The position numbers were made by a program, and so were the translations under genes. The notes below the pieces were generated by a model. The model was not told the origin of the DNA. It did not search any database and saw only the letters and a program-made list of their open reading frames with translations. A DNA stretch of 64,000 nt, from contig NC_087070.1 of NCBI RefSeq assembly GCF_963678635.1, positions 46,045,467-46,109,466 on the forward strand, given 5' to 3'. Of the stretch, positions 22,433-33,570 are shown one piece after another; within the stretch, counting starts at the first letter, position 1; every line of letters starts with the position of its first letter. Source of the DNA: Symsagittifera roscoffensis (taxonomy: Eukaryota > Xenacoelomorpha > Acoela > Convolutidae).

Positions 22433-22802
22433 TTCTGCCTAGGACACATCTTCATTTTGTGTTGACCTGATAGGCTTTAGGGTGCATTCGCCCGAGGAGG
22501 TTGGGTACCTCATTACCTTTCCTAGCCACAAAATTTCATAGTTTCAATACTTAGGTCAACAGCATGTGTCAGCGATTATACTTTGTGAGTCACATTAGTT
22601 TTAACAGGTGCGTGGCCGTGCCACGTTCCAAACCTATTTAAGCGAGCAAGAGGAAAATGGATGATAACGAAGTTATCTCCGGGAGAAGTCGGAATTGGAG
22701 GCTCGGTGATTTTTGAGGTCTTGAATCACGTTTTAGCTGCTGTAATGCCTTGAACGAACTTATTTTGATCCAACCTTCCTTTAATTTTTCAAAGCTTGAG
22801 CA

Positions 22803-23007
22803 GTTAGAGCAGAGGAAAAACTCAATCCATCTCTAATGGATTTGGTATATAACTGTCAGTAGAAACTTCCTTAATTGTGATTTTTAGCTGTGTTTTCAAT
22901 ACTGATCACGTCGTCTGGGGATCCGGGACCCAGCAATGTAGTTACTTTTTGCATGCAACGAAAACTGATCGAACATCGTTTGGCCGATGGCCTAAAAATG
23001 GGGTAGC
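22803..23007 (+). ncRNA. Small-RNA (SL/snRNA-like) cassette, family 1, third copy
   Basis: Palindromic box at 22,824-22,842, TATATAA at 22,846-22,852, GT at 22,913, stem-loop TCTGGG/CCCAG(C), Sm-like ACTTTTTGC, then the GGCC-GAT-GGCC hairpin. A deletion brings box and GT to about 80 bp apart, where the other copies keep 90-96 bp. Evidence and doubts are as for the copy at 12,085. Confidence 0.25.
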
Positions 23008-23044
23008 ATACTACTTAGCCATTGTCAGAAGAGAAACATATATG

Positions 23045-25049
23045 TGCCAGTCGGTCATGTTTGGAAGTTCGACCGTGATTTTGGGGAAAAAAGTAATTTT
23101 TGAAAAAATCGAATCAAATTCATGCTCAAGTTTCTCGCGACAACTAAAAATCAAAAACTAATTTAATCAGAAGATCCGAATCAAATTTGCGGGAAAGTCA
23201 ATAAAAATCACACTAGAGTGAAATTGCTATTCGCAATTTAACGAAATCATCAATTCGAGCAGAGCTGTCTTGTTCCAGAAAGAGAGCATTGCAAAACTCT
23301 ACGAGAATACCATCGCTGGGCAATTAATATAGTTGCTTTACCTATATTAATTGATTAATTTTAGAGTCGCGTGACTCTGTGAACACTGAAATTAATTTTT
23401 TGCGTGTTTTTTACACAACTATAGAGATAAGGCGGAAATTAGGTTGATCCATTTAAAATGGATCAAAGGTCCACTGTTTAATAAAACTTGAAACTTGGTA
23501 TGCGTAAGCTTCCAAAGCTGTTCTTAACGGCGTTCGCGTGTTGTAGGTATTTAGAGATTTAGTCATGGTGGCGTTCTTATTTTTAGAGTAGGGGGTTTTT
23601 TGTTAGTGGCCTTTAAGCTGTAACACGATTTTGTAGTCTCATGTATTAAGCGAACCGAATTTGCTCCGACTGAATGAGGTATAAAAGTACAAGAGATAGT
23701 GTCCCTGACCTTTGAGCCAATGGCTATAGGAGCTATTTTCTTAGCTTCTGATGCGACATAAGCGGACGACTGTTACAATAAGTGGCTAGGTCAAGACAGT
23801 TAAAAACGACTACGCTCCGTCACTGTGTGATGTCTGGGCGAATGTTACATTGCTGCACTATTTGATGCATCGAACTGGTATGACAGCTTATCTGTTGAAC
23901 CTTTACAGCTGATTGGTAACATGTGCTTTGACATGCGACTAGTTACAAATTTACAGGGTTGATGCATTTTTATTTCATTAAAAGAACCGAAAAAAAGCTA
24001 TTTGTTTTTATACAACATAACAATTAAAAAAATCTCCGTTTCAGAAATTTTCTAACTCTATTTATCTCGCATTTTTTTAAAATTCATAATTTATACATCA
24101 TGTGGCTTTATAATTTGTAATTGATTACCTGCAAAATTGCATATTTGTGTTTTTAGTGCTATTTTACTGCATCGAATTGACAATTTATTTGCTGCACTAT
24201 TGGGGGCTAATTTTTGGGGATGTAACAGTCGCCTAATTATGTCACGTATGAGGTTAAGAAAAACAGGCCCTATAAACATTGGCTCAAGGGTCAGGAACAC
24301 TATCTCTTGTGCTTTTATACCTCTCTCAGTCGGAGCCAATTCGGTTCGTGTAAGACATGAGACTACAAATCGTGTTACCGCTTAAAGGCCACGACCAAAA
24401 TACCCCCCACTCTAGAAATGAGAGCGCCCTGCTAGTTCTCTAATGCTTATATTAAGCGAACGCCATTAAAAACAGGGTTGAAAGCTCTTGTTTACCATTA
24501 GTTTTCATTAGACTGTAAACCTTTGATCCATTTTAGATGGATCAACCGCAAACTCGCCTTATCTCAACATAATCACATAAAATGCCTTCAAAAAATTAAA
24601 TTCGGTACTCTTATACCGACACGACTCTAGATTCAAGTGTTCAACGTAACTGAGGTAACTCTAGAAGAAGTTTGAAGTAAATAAGTTTAACTCAAGCTGT
24701 TTTTTTCTCTGGACCATTGAGCAGCTTCAGCTGTCCACCTTCCCAGTCAATGTTCACTCTTGCGCAATCGATTGTACTTCTTTCCGAATTCTGTTGGGAA
24801 GAAGACAGCTCTACTCGTACTGAAGATTCTGGTAAAGTTGCGAATAGCAATATTATCCTAGTAATTTTTGTCAACTTTCACGCAATTATATCTCAATTTT
24901 TCTGATGATCTTAACTTCTGGTTTTCAGTTGTCGCGAGAAACTTGAGCATGACATTGTCGATTCGATTTTTTCAAAAGCTATCTTTGTCCCCAAATCAAG
25001 GTTGAACTTTCATATTAAGGTCAAACTTCCAAATATGACCGACTGGCAC
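23045..25049. repeat. Large imperfect inverted repeat (fold-back arms) of element B
   Basis: Left arm 23,045-23,776, right arm 24,221-25,049. Landmarks pair as in element A: GTGCCAGTCGGTC with GACCGACTGGCAC, TTGCTATTCGCAA with TTGCGAATAGCAA, the TTGATCCAT-ATGGATCAA boxes, the inward-facing TATAAAAG boxes (23,680 and 24,312) and GACTGTTAC with GTAACAGTC. Short ORFs inside the right arm recur in other copies with mostly non-synonymous changes and are not supported as genes. Confidence 0.8.
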
Positions 25050-25743
25050 AGGACTTCAATTATCTGTGGCTGAATGGTTAGTGTGTGAGACTAAAAATTG
25101 TTAGGTTGCAGATTTTTGGAAATTCGAGTTTTTTCTATGCCTCGAGTTTTTGAAAGTTTTTTCTATTTTTTTTCTTTTATCGCTTGATAGAGCTGCCTTT
25201 TGGTCGTTTTCTCGCAATTGTTTGCAAAGCAGAGCTTCGCCTTCGTGTCGAAATTTTGAAAAGTTCAATCTGAACCAAAAAATTTAACACGAAATTCGCA
25301 AGTCGAATTTTGTCCTAATTCTGTAGTAACGTGTTCGGAGGGTTCAAACCTACCTTCTGTCGGAAGGGCACAGCTGTCTGTTTACCTACTTGGGCTTTTC
25401 CTCTGTGCCCATTTGGCATGCAAATTGGTCGGAAAAAGATCATGTGACATTCGACCAGAATGTGTCAAAATACAAGTTCGAATTCGAAATTTTATTGATG
25501 CATCATACCGAGAAGATTGATGGTTTTAATCAACTAGAGGTCTTAATCGTTCATTTTGACGAACTCGGAAGGGTCAATTTGGAGTTTCATGTTAATTTTT
25601 GAAAATTCGATTTGGATGTGAACGACACGTAACCTTTGATTATTTCGCACCAATGGAAACTCCGAAATCAGTGCAACAACAACGAAAAAATGACAGCAGA
25701 TTGAGATTGTGCTTAGAAGTTACAAGACAATTCACGAGAACTG

Positions 25744-25873
25744 GAGTGACCTCGTGGTCTGGGAGTGACCTCGTGGTCTGGGGATACTGAGTGACCTCGT
25801 GGTCTGGGGATACTGAGACCCAGCCATGAGCTAACTATTTTGCATAGAATTGAGTTAATCAGAGCGTTCTGAT
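25744..25873 (+). ncRNA. 5'-truncated small-RNA-like cassette, family 2
   Basis: GT at 25,802 (GTCTGGGGATAC), stem-loop GGTCT/AGACC, Sm-like ATTTTGC at 25,837-25,843 and a perfect 6-bp hairpin ATCAGA-GCGT-TCTGAT at 25,858-25,873. The upstream promoter-like region of the long form is missing. In its place are two extra partial copies of the GAGTGACCTCGTGGTCTGGG box. Likely a pseudogene of the cassette at 28,273. Confidence 0.2.
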
Positions 25874-26790
25874 CAAAGCCGGAAACAGTAACGTTTTTTT
25901 TGTCGACCCGATATTAGAAAGACCACCAAAAAAACTGGCTTTGGCAGAGACGGTGGAAAGTATGTAGAGCTGTGTTTAGACGCTGGCCAGTCGTTTTAGA
26001 ACCTAGCTTTATTTTCCGTCGATATGTACTTCCGGGCGAATGTTACATAGATATTTTTATGGCGCTCCTGGGTGTTATTCTTTTTTAACATCATGACCGG
26101 ATGAACCGTTAACGAGCACTCCGCGCCGAGCGGATGCTCAAAACAAGGCCCTAACCACCAAAACGGAAGGGTAGTTTGGAACGCGGAAGCTTTCCGGGTT
26201 CCCGTGAATAGCTTTTTAACCTAGTTAAGAACAAAAATTCACGTACCAGGAAGGGTGGGGGGATTTGCCGTCCCGTCGTTCCCTGAGAGGTTTGTGACCA
26301 AAAACTTTTAAAGACATACAGGAAACCAAACAAAAGTAGCATAGTACCTAAGAAAAAACAAAAAACAAATAAATAACCGAAAAAAACAAAAACAGTAAAA
26401 AAAAGTATGAAATCAGTAGAAGTCATCCCCCAAGACGAAATGTGACCTGACCCTCCCGTTTGTTTGGATCCGACCCTCCCTCCCGATAAATTGTTGTTAC
26501 AGGCATTTATATCAGTCAGGATTGTTACGATCAATTCTGTGGCCCGTTTGTGGTGATTGTACTGTAGGCTTATTTGAGTATTTAAGCAAATTAATGCTAA
26601 TTTGCGCTCAATCTGGAAGGTACTCGGGATTAGAGAAGAAGACTGATCCGGCAATCAGTGCAAGGAGCGACAAGAAGGGGTTCAAGAACAACAACATTCG
26701 ACTGTTGGGTATCGTTAACAAGTTTTGTATCCCTTTTGGATATTAATCTTTGGGGGTTCGACAGTGACTGCACTGTAGTGACCCTTCATC

Positions 26791-27503
26791 GAAAACAACC
26801 AAAAGGCAGCTCTATCAAGCGATAAAATAAAAAAATCAGAAAAAAAGATAGAATTTTCAAAAACATGCCTTATCTCAACATAATCACATAAAATGCACTC
26901 AAGAAATTAAATTCGGTACTATTATACCGACACGACTCTAGATTCAAGTGTTTAACGTAACTGAGGTAACTCTAGAAGAAGTTTGAAGTAAATAAATTTA
27001 ACTCAAGCTGTTTTTTTCTCTGGACCATTGAGCTGCTTCAGCTATCCACCTTCCCAGTCAATGTTCACTCTTGCCCAATCGATTGCATTTCTTTCCGAAT
27101 TCTGTTGGGAACAAGACAGCTCTACTCGTACTGAAGATTCTGGTAAAGTTGCGAATAGCAATACTACTCTAGTAATTTCTGTCAACTTTCACGCAATTAT
27201 ATCTCGATTCTTCTGATGATCTTTACTTCTGGTTTTTTCGTTTGTCACGAGAAACTTGAGCATGACATTGTCGATTCGATTTTTTCAAAAGCTATCTTTG
27301 TCCTCAAAATCAAGGTTGGACTTTCATATCAAGGTCAAACTTCCAAATATGACCGAATGGCACAGGATTTTAAATATCTGTGGCTGAATGGAAATTTTTG
27401 GAAATTCGAGTTTTTCCTATGCCTCGAGTTTTTGAAAATTCGATCCTTTTTTCTGATTTTTTTTATTTTGTCGCTTGATAGAGCTGCTTTTTGGTCGTTT
27501 TCT
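26791..27503. mobile_element. MITE-like segment with about 73-bp terminal inverted repeats
   Basis: The left end (26,791-26,863, containing CCAAAAGGCAGCTCTATCAAG) is the reverse complement of the right end (27,429-27,503, containing CTTGATAGAGCTGC then TTTTTGGTCG). The inside is the outer part of a fold-back right arm (landmark TTATCTCAACATAATCAC). Further copies are 31,009-31,758 and 40,480-41,216. It codes for nothing supported. Confidence 0.6.
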
Positions 27504-28148
27504 CGCAACTGTTTGACCAGCGGAGCTTCGCCTCCGTGTCGAAATTTTGAAAAGTTCAATCTGAACCAAAAAATTTAACACGAAATTCGCAAGTCGAAGT
27601 TTGTCCTAATTCTGTCGTAACGTGTTTGGAGGGTTCAAACCTACCTTCTGTCGGAAGGGCACAGCTGTCTGTTTACCTACTTGGGCTCTTCCTCTGGAAT
27701 GCAAATTGGTCGGAAGAGATCATGTGACATTCGACCAGAATGTGTCAAAATACAAGTTTGGCATGCAATTTGGTCGGAAAATTTGGCATGCAAATTGGTC
27801 GGAAAAGATCATGTGACATTCGACCAGAATGTGTCAAAATACAAGTTCGAAATTGAAATTTTATTGATGTATCATACCGAGAAGTTTGATGGTTTTAATC
27901 AATTAGAGGTCTTAATCGTTCATTTTGACGAACTCGGAAGGGTCAATTTGGAGTTTCATGTTAATTTTTAAAAATTCGATTTGGATGTGAACGACACGTA
28001 ACCTTTGATTATTTCGCACCAATGGAAAGTCCGAAATCAGTACAACAACAACGAAAAAACGACAGCAGATTGAGATTGTGATTAGAAGTTACAAGGCAAA
28101 TTACGAGAACTGTCCGGCCTTCCGAGAAGAAAAAAGAGCGTTATTTCT

Positions 28149-28166
28149 CCGGATTCCAGAATCCGG
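28149..28166. repeat. 18-bp palindrome CCGGATTC-CA-GAATCCGG
   Basis: Perfect 8-bp inverted repeat with a 2-nt centre, directly followed by AAGGGTC so that it includes the CCGGAAGGGT motif of the minisatellites. The same palindrome is at 32,402-32,419 in the next tandem copy. It lies about 130 bp upstream of the PSE-like box of the family 2 cassette. Confidence 0.6.
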
Positions 28167-28272
28167 AAGGGTCTTGGGATTGGAAATTGAACTATTTTAT
28201 ACAAACTTTTAGCTTAGGGAAATGCCCTGAATTGAATTAATAACATCCAAACTCGTTTTCAGATTATGAGAG

Positions 28273-28475
28273 GCTAGGAATTGAGGGAAAAAGTTGATCC
28301 ATCTTCGATGGAGATGATGCTTTTTATCTACTGAACAAAAACAATAGTATTATAGTAAATAAATAGTAGCCCTGTTTTTAGGAGTGACCTCGTGGTCTGG
28401 GGATACTGAGACCCAGCCATGAGCTAACTATTTTGCATAGAATTGAGTTAATCAGAGCGTTCTGATCAAAGCCAG
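28273..28475 (+). ncRNA. Small-RNA (SL/snRNA-like) cassette, family 2, full form
   Basis: Palindromic box TCCATC-TTC-GATGGA (28,298-28,312), 90 bp, GT at 28,395 (GTCTGGGGATAC), stem-loop TCTGGG/CCCAG or GGTCT/AGACC, Sm-like ATTTTGC at 28,430-28,436, then hairpin ATCAGA-GCGT-TCTGAT. Compared with family 1, the palindrome arms changed together (AATCCAT/ATGGATT versus TCCATC/GATGGA) and the 3' stem is stronger. Conserved spacing together with compensatory change argues for a functional small-RNA gene. No transcript evidence. Confidence 0.33.
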
Positions 28476-29955
28476 AAACAGTAACGTTTTTTTTTCGACC
28501 CGATATTAGAAAGACCACCAAAAAAACTGGCTTTGGCAGAGACGGTGGAAAGTATGTAGAGCTGTGTTTAGACGCTGGCCAGTCGTTTTAGAACCTAGCT
28601 TTATTTTCCATCGATATGTACTTCCGGGCGAATGTTACATATATATTTTTATGGCGCTCCTGGGTGTTATTCTTTTTTAACATCATGACCGGATGAACCG
28701 TTAACGAGCACTCCGCGCCGAGCGGATGCTCAAAACGAGGCCCTAACCACCGGAACGGAAGGGTAGTTCGGAACGCGGAAGCTTTCCGGATTCCCGTGAA
28801 TAGCTTTTTAACCTAGTTAAGAACAAAAATTCACGTACGAGGAAGGGTGGGGGATTGGCCGTCCCGTCGTTCCCTGAAAGGTTTGTGACCAAAGACTTTT
28901 AAAGACATACATGAAACCAAACAAAAGTAGCATAGTACCTAAGAAAAAACAAAAAACAAATCAATAACCGAAAAAACCAAAATCAGTAGAAAAAAAAGTA
29001 TGAAATCAGTCGAATTCATCCCCCCAGACGAGATGTGATCCGACCCTCCCGATTGTTTGGATCCGACCCTCCCTCCCGATAAATTGTTGTTACAGGCATT
29101 TATATCAGTCAGGATTGTTACGATCAATTCTGTGGCCCGTTTGTGGTGATTGTACTGTAGGCTTATTTGAGTATTTAAGCACATTAATGCCAATTTGCGC
29201 TCAATCTGGAAGGTACTCGGGATTAGAGAAGAAGACTGATCCGGCAATCAATATCTGTGGCTGAATGGATAGTGCGTGATACTAAAATTTGTTAGGTTGC
29301 AGATTGTTGGAAATTCGAGTTTTTCCTATGCCTCGAGTTTTTGAAAATTCGATCCTTTTTTCTGATTTTTTTTTGTCGCTTGATAGAGCTGCCTTTTGGT
29401 CGTTTTCTCGCAATTGTTTGCGAAGCAGAGCTTCGCCTCCGTGTCGAAATTTTGAAAAGTTCAATCTGAACCAAAAAATTTAACACGAAATTCGCAAGTC
29501 GAATTTTGTCCTAATTCTGTAGTAACGTGTTCGGAGGGTTCAAACCTACCTTCTGTCGGAAGGGCACAGCTGTCTGTTTACCTACTTGGTCTTTTCCTCT
29601 GTGCCCATTTGGCATGCAAATTGGTCGGAAAAAGATCATGTGACATTCGACCAGAATGTGTCAAAATACAAGTTCGAATTCGAAATTTTATTGATGCATC
29701 ATACCGAGAAGATTGATGGTTTTAATCAATTAGAGGTCTTAATCGTTCATTTTGACGAACTCGGAAGGGTCAATTTGGAGTTTCATGTTAATTTTTGAAA
29801 ATTCGATTTGGATGTGAACGACACGTAACCTTTTATTATTTCGCACCAATGGAAACTCCGAAATCAGTACAACAGTAGTCTCAGTGACAACAACAACAAA
29901 AAAACGACAGCAGATTGAGATTGTGATTAGAAGTTACAAGGCAATTCACGAGAAC

Positions 29956-30089
29956 TGGAGTGACCTCGTGGTCTGGGAGTGACCTCGTGGTCTGGGGATA
30001 CTGAGTGACCTCGTGGTCTGGGGATACTGAGACCCAGCCATGAGCTAACTATTTTGCATAGAATTGAGTTAATCAGAGCGTTCTGACCA
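29956..30089 (+). ncRNA. 5'-truncated small-RNA-like cassette, family 2
   Basis: GT at 30,016. As at 25,744, two extra partial GAGTGACCTCGTGG boxes replace the promoter-like region. The 3' hairpin has one changed base (TCTGAC), which shortens its stem. Confidence 0.2.
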
Positions 30090-31008
30090 AAGCCGGAAAC
30101 AGTAACGTTTTTTTTGTCGACCCGATATTAGAAAGACCACCAAAAAAACTGGCTTTAGCAGAGACGGTGGAAAGTATGTAGAGCTGTGTTTAGACGCTGG
30201 CCAGTCGTTTTAGAACCTAGCTTTATTTTCCGTCGATATGTACTTCCGGGCGAATGTTACATAAATATTTTTATGGCGCTCCTGGGTGTTATTCTTTTTT
30301 AACATCATGACCGGATGAACCGTTAACGAGCACTCCGCGCCGAGCGGATGCTCAAAACGAGGCCCTAACCACCGGAACGGAAGGGTAGTTCGGAACGCGG
30401 AAGCTTTCCGGATTCCCGTGAATAGCTTTTTAACCTAGTTAAGAACAAAAATTCACGTACGAGGAAGGGTGGGGGATTGGCCATCCCGTCGTTCCCTGAA
30501 AGGTTTGTGACCAAAGACTTTTAAAGACATACAGGAAACCAAACAAAAGTAGCATAGAACCTAAGAAAAAACAAAAAACAAATCAATAACCGAAAAAACC
30601 AAAATCAGTTAAAAAAAAGTATGAAATCAGTCGAATTCATCCCCCCAGACGAGATGTGATCCGACCCTCCCGATTGTTTGGATCCGACCCTCCCTCCCGA
30701 TAAATTGTTGTTACAGGCATTTATATCAGTCAGGATTGTTACGATCAATTCTGTGGCCCGTTTGTGGTGATTGTACTGTAGGCTCATTTGAGTATTTAAG
30801 CACATTAATGCCAATTTGCGCTCAATCTGGAAGGTACTCGGGATTAGAGAAGAAGACTGATCCGGCAATCAGTGCAAGGAGCGACAAGAAGGGGCTCAAG
30901 AGCAACAACATTCGACTGTTGGGTATCGTTAACAAGTTTTGTATCCCTTTTGGATATTAATCTGTGGGGGTTCAACAGTGACTGCACTGTAGTGACCCTT
31001 CACCGAAA

Positions 31009-31758
31009 ATGACCAAAAATCAGCTCTATCAAGCGACAAAATTTTAAAAAAATCAGAAAAAAGGATCGAATTTTCAAAAACATGCCTTCCTTATCTCAAC
31101 ATAATCACATAAAATGCACTCAAGAAATTAAATTCGGTACTATTATACCGACACGACTCTAGATTCAAGTGTTTAACGTAACTGAGGTAACTCTAGAAGA
31201 AGTTTGAAGTAAATAAATTTAACTCAAGCTGTTTTTTTCTCTGGACCATTGAGCTGCTTCAGCTATCCACCTTCCCAGTCAATGTTCACTCTTGCCCAAT
31301 CGATTGCATTTCTTTCCGAATTCTGTTGGGAACAAGACAGCTCTACTCGTACTGAAGATTCTGGTAAAGTTGCGAATAGCAATATTACTCTAGTAATTTC
31401 TGTCAACTTTCACGCAATTATATCTCGATTCTTCTGATGATCTTTACTTCTGGTTTTTTCGTTTGTCGCGAGAAACTTGAGCATGACATTGTCGATTTGA
31501 TTTTTTCAAAAGCTATTTTTGTCTCCAAAATCAAGGTTGAACTTTCATATCAAGGTCAAACTTCCAAATATGACCGACTGGCACAGGATTTTAAATATCT
31601 GTGGCTGAATGGATAGTGAGTGAGATTAAAATTTGTTAGGTTGCAGATTTTTGGAAATTCGAGTTTTTCCTATGCCGCGAGTTTTTGAAAATTCGATCCT
31701 TTTTTCTGATTTTTTTTATTTTGTCGCTTGATAGAGCTGCCTTTTGGTCGTTTTCTCG
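31009..31758. mobile_element. MITE-like segment, second copy
   Basis: Left terminal repeat 31,009-31,081 and right 31,683-31,758, with the same interior as 26,791-27,503. Belongs to the second 4.2-kb period. Confidence 0.6.
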
Positions 31759-32526
31759 CAACTGTTTGACCAGCGGAGCTTCGCCTCCGTGTCGAAATTT
31801 TGAAAAGTTCAATCTGAACCAAAAAATTTAACACGAAATTCGCAAGTCGAAGTTTGTCCTAATTCTGTCGTAACGTGTTCGGAGGGTTCAAACCTACCTT
31901 CTGTCGGAAGGGCACAGCTGTCTGTTTACCTACTTGGGCTCTTCCTCTGGCATGCAAATTGGTCGGAAAAGATCATGTGACATTCGACCAGAATGTGTCA
32001 AACTACAAGTTTGGCATGCAAATTGGTCGGAAAATTTGGCATGCAAATTAGTCGGAAAAGATCATGTGACATTCGACCAGAATGTGTCAAAATACAAAAT
32101 CGAAATCGATTTTTTATTGATGTATCATACCGAGAAGATTGATGGTTTTAATCAATTAGAGGTCTTAATCGTTCATTTTGACGAACTCAGAAGTGTCAAT
32201 TTGGAGTTTCATGTTAATTTTTGAAAATTCGATTTGGATGTGAACGACACGTAACCTTTGATTATTTCGCACCAATGGAAAGTCCGAAATCAGTACAACA
32301 ACAACGAAAAAACAACAGCAGATTGAGATTGTGATTAGAAGTTACAAGGCAATTTACGAGAACTGTCCGGCCTTCCGAGAAGAAAAAAGAGCGTTATTTC
32401 TCCGGATTCCAGAATCCGGAAGGGTCTTGGGATTCGAAATTGAACTATTTTATACAAACTTTTAGCTTAGGGAAATGTCTTGAATTGAATTAATAACATC
32501 CAAACTCGTTTTCAGATTATGAGAGG

Positions 32527-32730
32527 CTAGGAGTTGAGGGAAAAAGTTGATCCATCTTCGATGGAGATGATGCTTTTTATCTACTGAACAAAAACAATAG
32601 TAATATAGTAAATAAATAGTAGCCCTGTTTTTAGGAGTGACCTCGTGGTCTGGGGATACTGAGACCCAACCATGAGCTAACTATTTTGCATATAATTGAG
32701 TTAATCAGAGCGTTCTGATCAAAGCCGGAA
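32527..32730 (+). ncRNA. Small-RNA (SL/snRNA-like) cassette, family 2, second full form
   Basis: Palindromic box 32,551-32,565, GT at 32,648 (again 90 bp), stem-loop with one weakened pair (GACCCAACC), ATTTTGC, and an intact ATCAGA-GCGT-TCTGAT hairpin. The sequence just downstream is rearranged relative to 28.5 kb, so this copy's 3' boundary gives a limit for the conserved unit. Confidence 0.3.
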
Positions 32731-33570
32731 AGGTGAAAAGTATGTAGAGACGGTGAAAAGTGTGTAGAGCTGAGTTTAGCCGCTGGCCAGTCGTTTTAGA
32801 ACCTAACTTTATTTTTCGTCGATATGTACTTCCGGGCAAATGTTACATAAATATTTTTATGGCGCTCCTGGGTGTTATTCTTTTTAAACATCATGACCGG
32901 ATGAACCGTTAACGAGCACTTCGCGCCGAGCGGATGCTCAAAACAAGGCCCTTACCACCGGAACGGAAGGGTAGTTCGGAACGCAGAAGCTTTCCGGATT
33001 CCCGTGAATAGCTTTTTATCCTAGTTAAGAACAAAAATTCACGTACCAGGAAGGGTGGGGAGATTTGCCGTCCCGTCGTTCCCTGAGAGGTTCGTGACCA
33101 AAAATTTTTAAAGACATACAAAAGTAGCATAGTACCTAAGAAAAAACAAAAAACAAACAAATAACCGAAAAAACCAAAAACAGTAAAAGAAAAAAGTATG
33201 ACATCAGTAGAAGTCATCCCCCCAGACGAGATGTGACCCGACCCTCCCGTTTGTTTGGATCCGACCCTCCCTCCCGATAAATTGTTGTTACAGGCATTTA
33301 TATCAATCAGGATTGTTACGATCAATTCTGTGGCCCGTTTGTGGTGATTGTACTGTAGGCTTATTTGAGTATTTAAGCACATTAATGCTAGTTTGCGCTC
33401 AATCTGGAAAGTACTTGGGATTAGAGAAGAAGACTGATCCGGCAATCAATGCAAGGAGCTCAAGAACAACAAAATTCGACTGTTGGGTATCGTTAACAAG
33501 TTTTGTATCCCTTTTGGATATTAATCTGTGGGGGTTCGACAGTGACTGCACTGTAGTGACCCTTCACCGA

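Larger units (their letters stand above)
22433..25327. mobile_element. Fold-back repeat element B
   Basis: Second copy of the element at 11,395-14,847, inserted in or joined to the RT fragment. It lacks about 300 bp around the 72-residue ORF start: a deletion between GAGCAAG direct repeats near 22,650. It has a single small-RNA-like cassette. Arms are 23,045-23,776 and 24,221-25,049 around a 444-bp loop. The left arm keeps a TTGCTATTCGCAA segment that element A lost. Its right end continues into the 4.2-kb tandem repeat instead of the minisatellite. Confidence 0.7.
25328..33570. repeat. Two tandem copies of a 4.2-kb compound repeat
   Basis: Landmarks recur with a period of about 4.2 kb: GTGTTCGGAGGGTTCAAACC at 25,330 and 29,526 (short form) and 27,622 and 31,876 (long form). 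Each 4.2-kb period is a short unit, a terminal-inverted-repeat segment and a long unit. The terminal-inverted-repeat segment is truncated at 29,250-29,523. A third short unit with partial flanks lies at 40,115-42,820. No gene is supported. Short ORFs recurring on either strand (70-96, 62, 74 and up to 178 codons) do not show coding-type substitution. Confidence 0.75.

Noticed and set aside
22877-23161. 94-codon ORF across the family 1 cassette in fold-back B
   Set aside because: Not open in the equivalent DNA of fold-back A; spans non-coding landmarks.
25335-25350. GGGTTCAAACC resembling a tRNA/SINE B box
   Set aside because: No matching A box 30-40 bp upstream and no cloverleaf. Probably chance, though repeated in each unit.
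25390-25602. 70-96-codon ORF containing HANWSEKDHVTFDQNVSKY in five copies
   Set aside because: Internal duplications alter its length, substitutions look neutral, and no domain is recognised.
26151-26654. Minus-strand ORF beginning MPDQSSSLIPSTFQ, repeated at 28,939, 30,605, 32,909, 39,915 and 42,332
   Set aside because: Length varies from 87 to 178 codons with poor C-terminal conservation, and the plus strand of the same DNA is also open. Explained by near-identical repeat copies.
26522-26746. Plus-strand 74-codon ORF (LWPVCGDCTVG) repeated in several units
   Set aside because: Same DNA as the minus-strand ORF above. Not conserved as a protein, no neighbours or motif.
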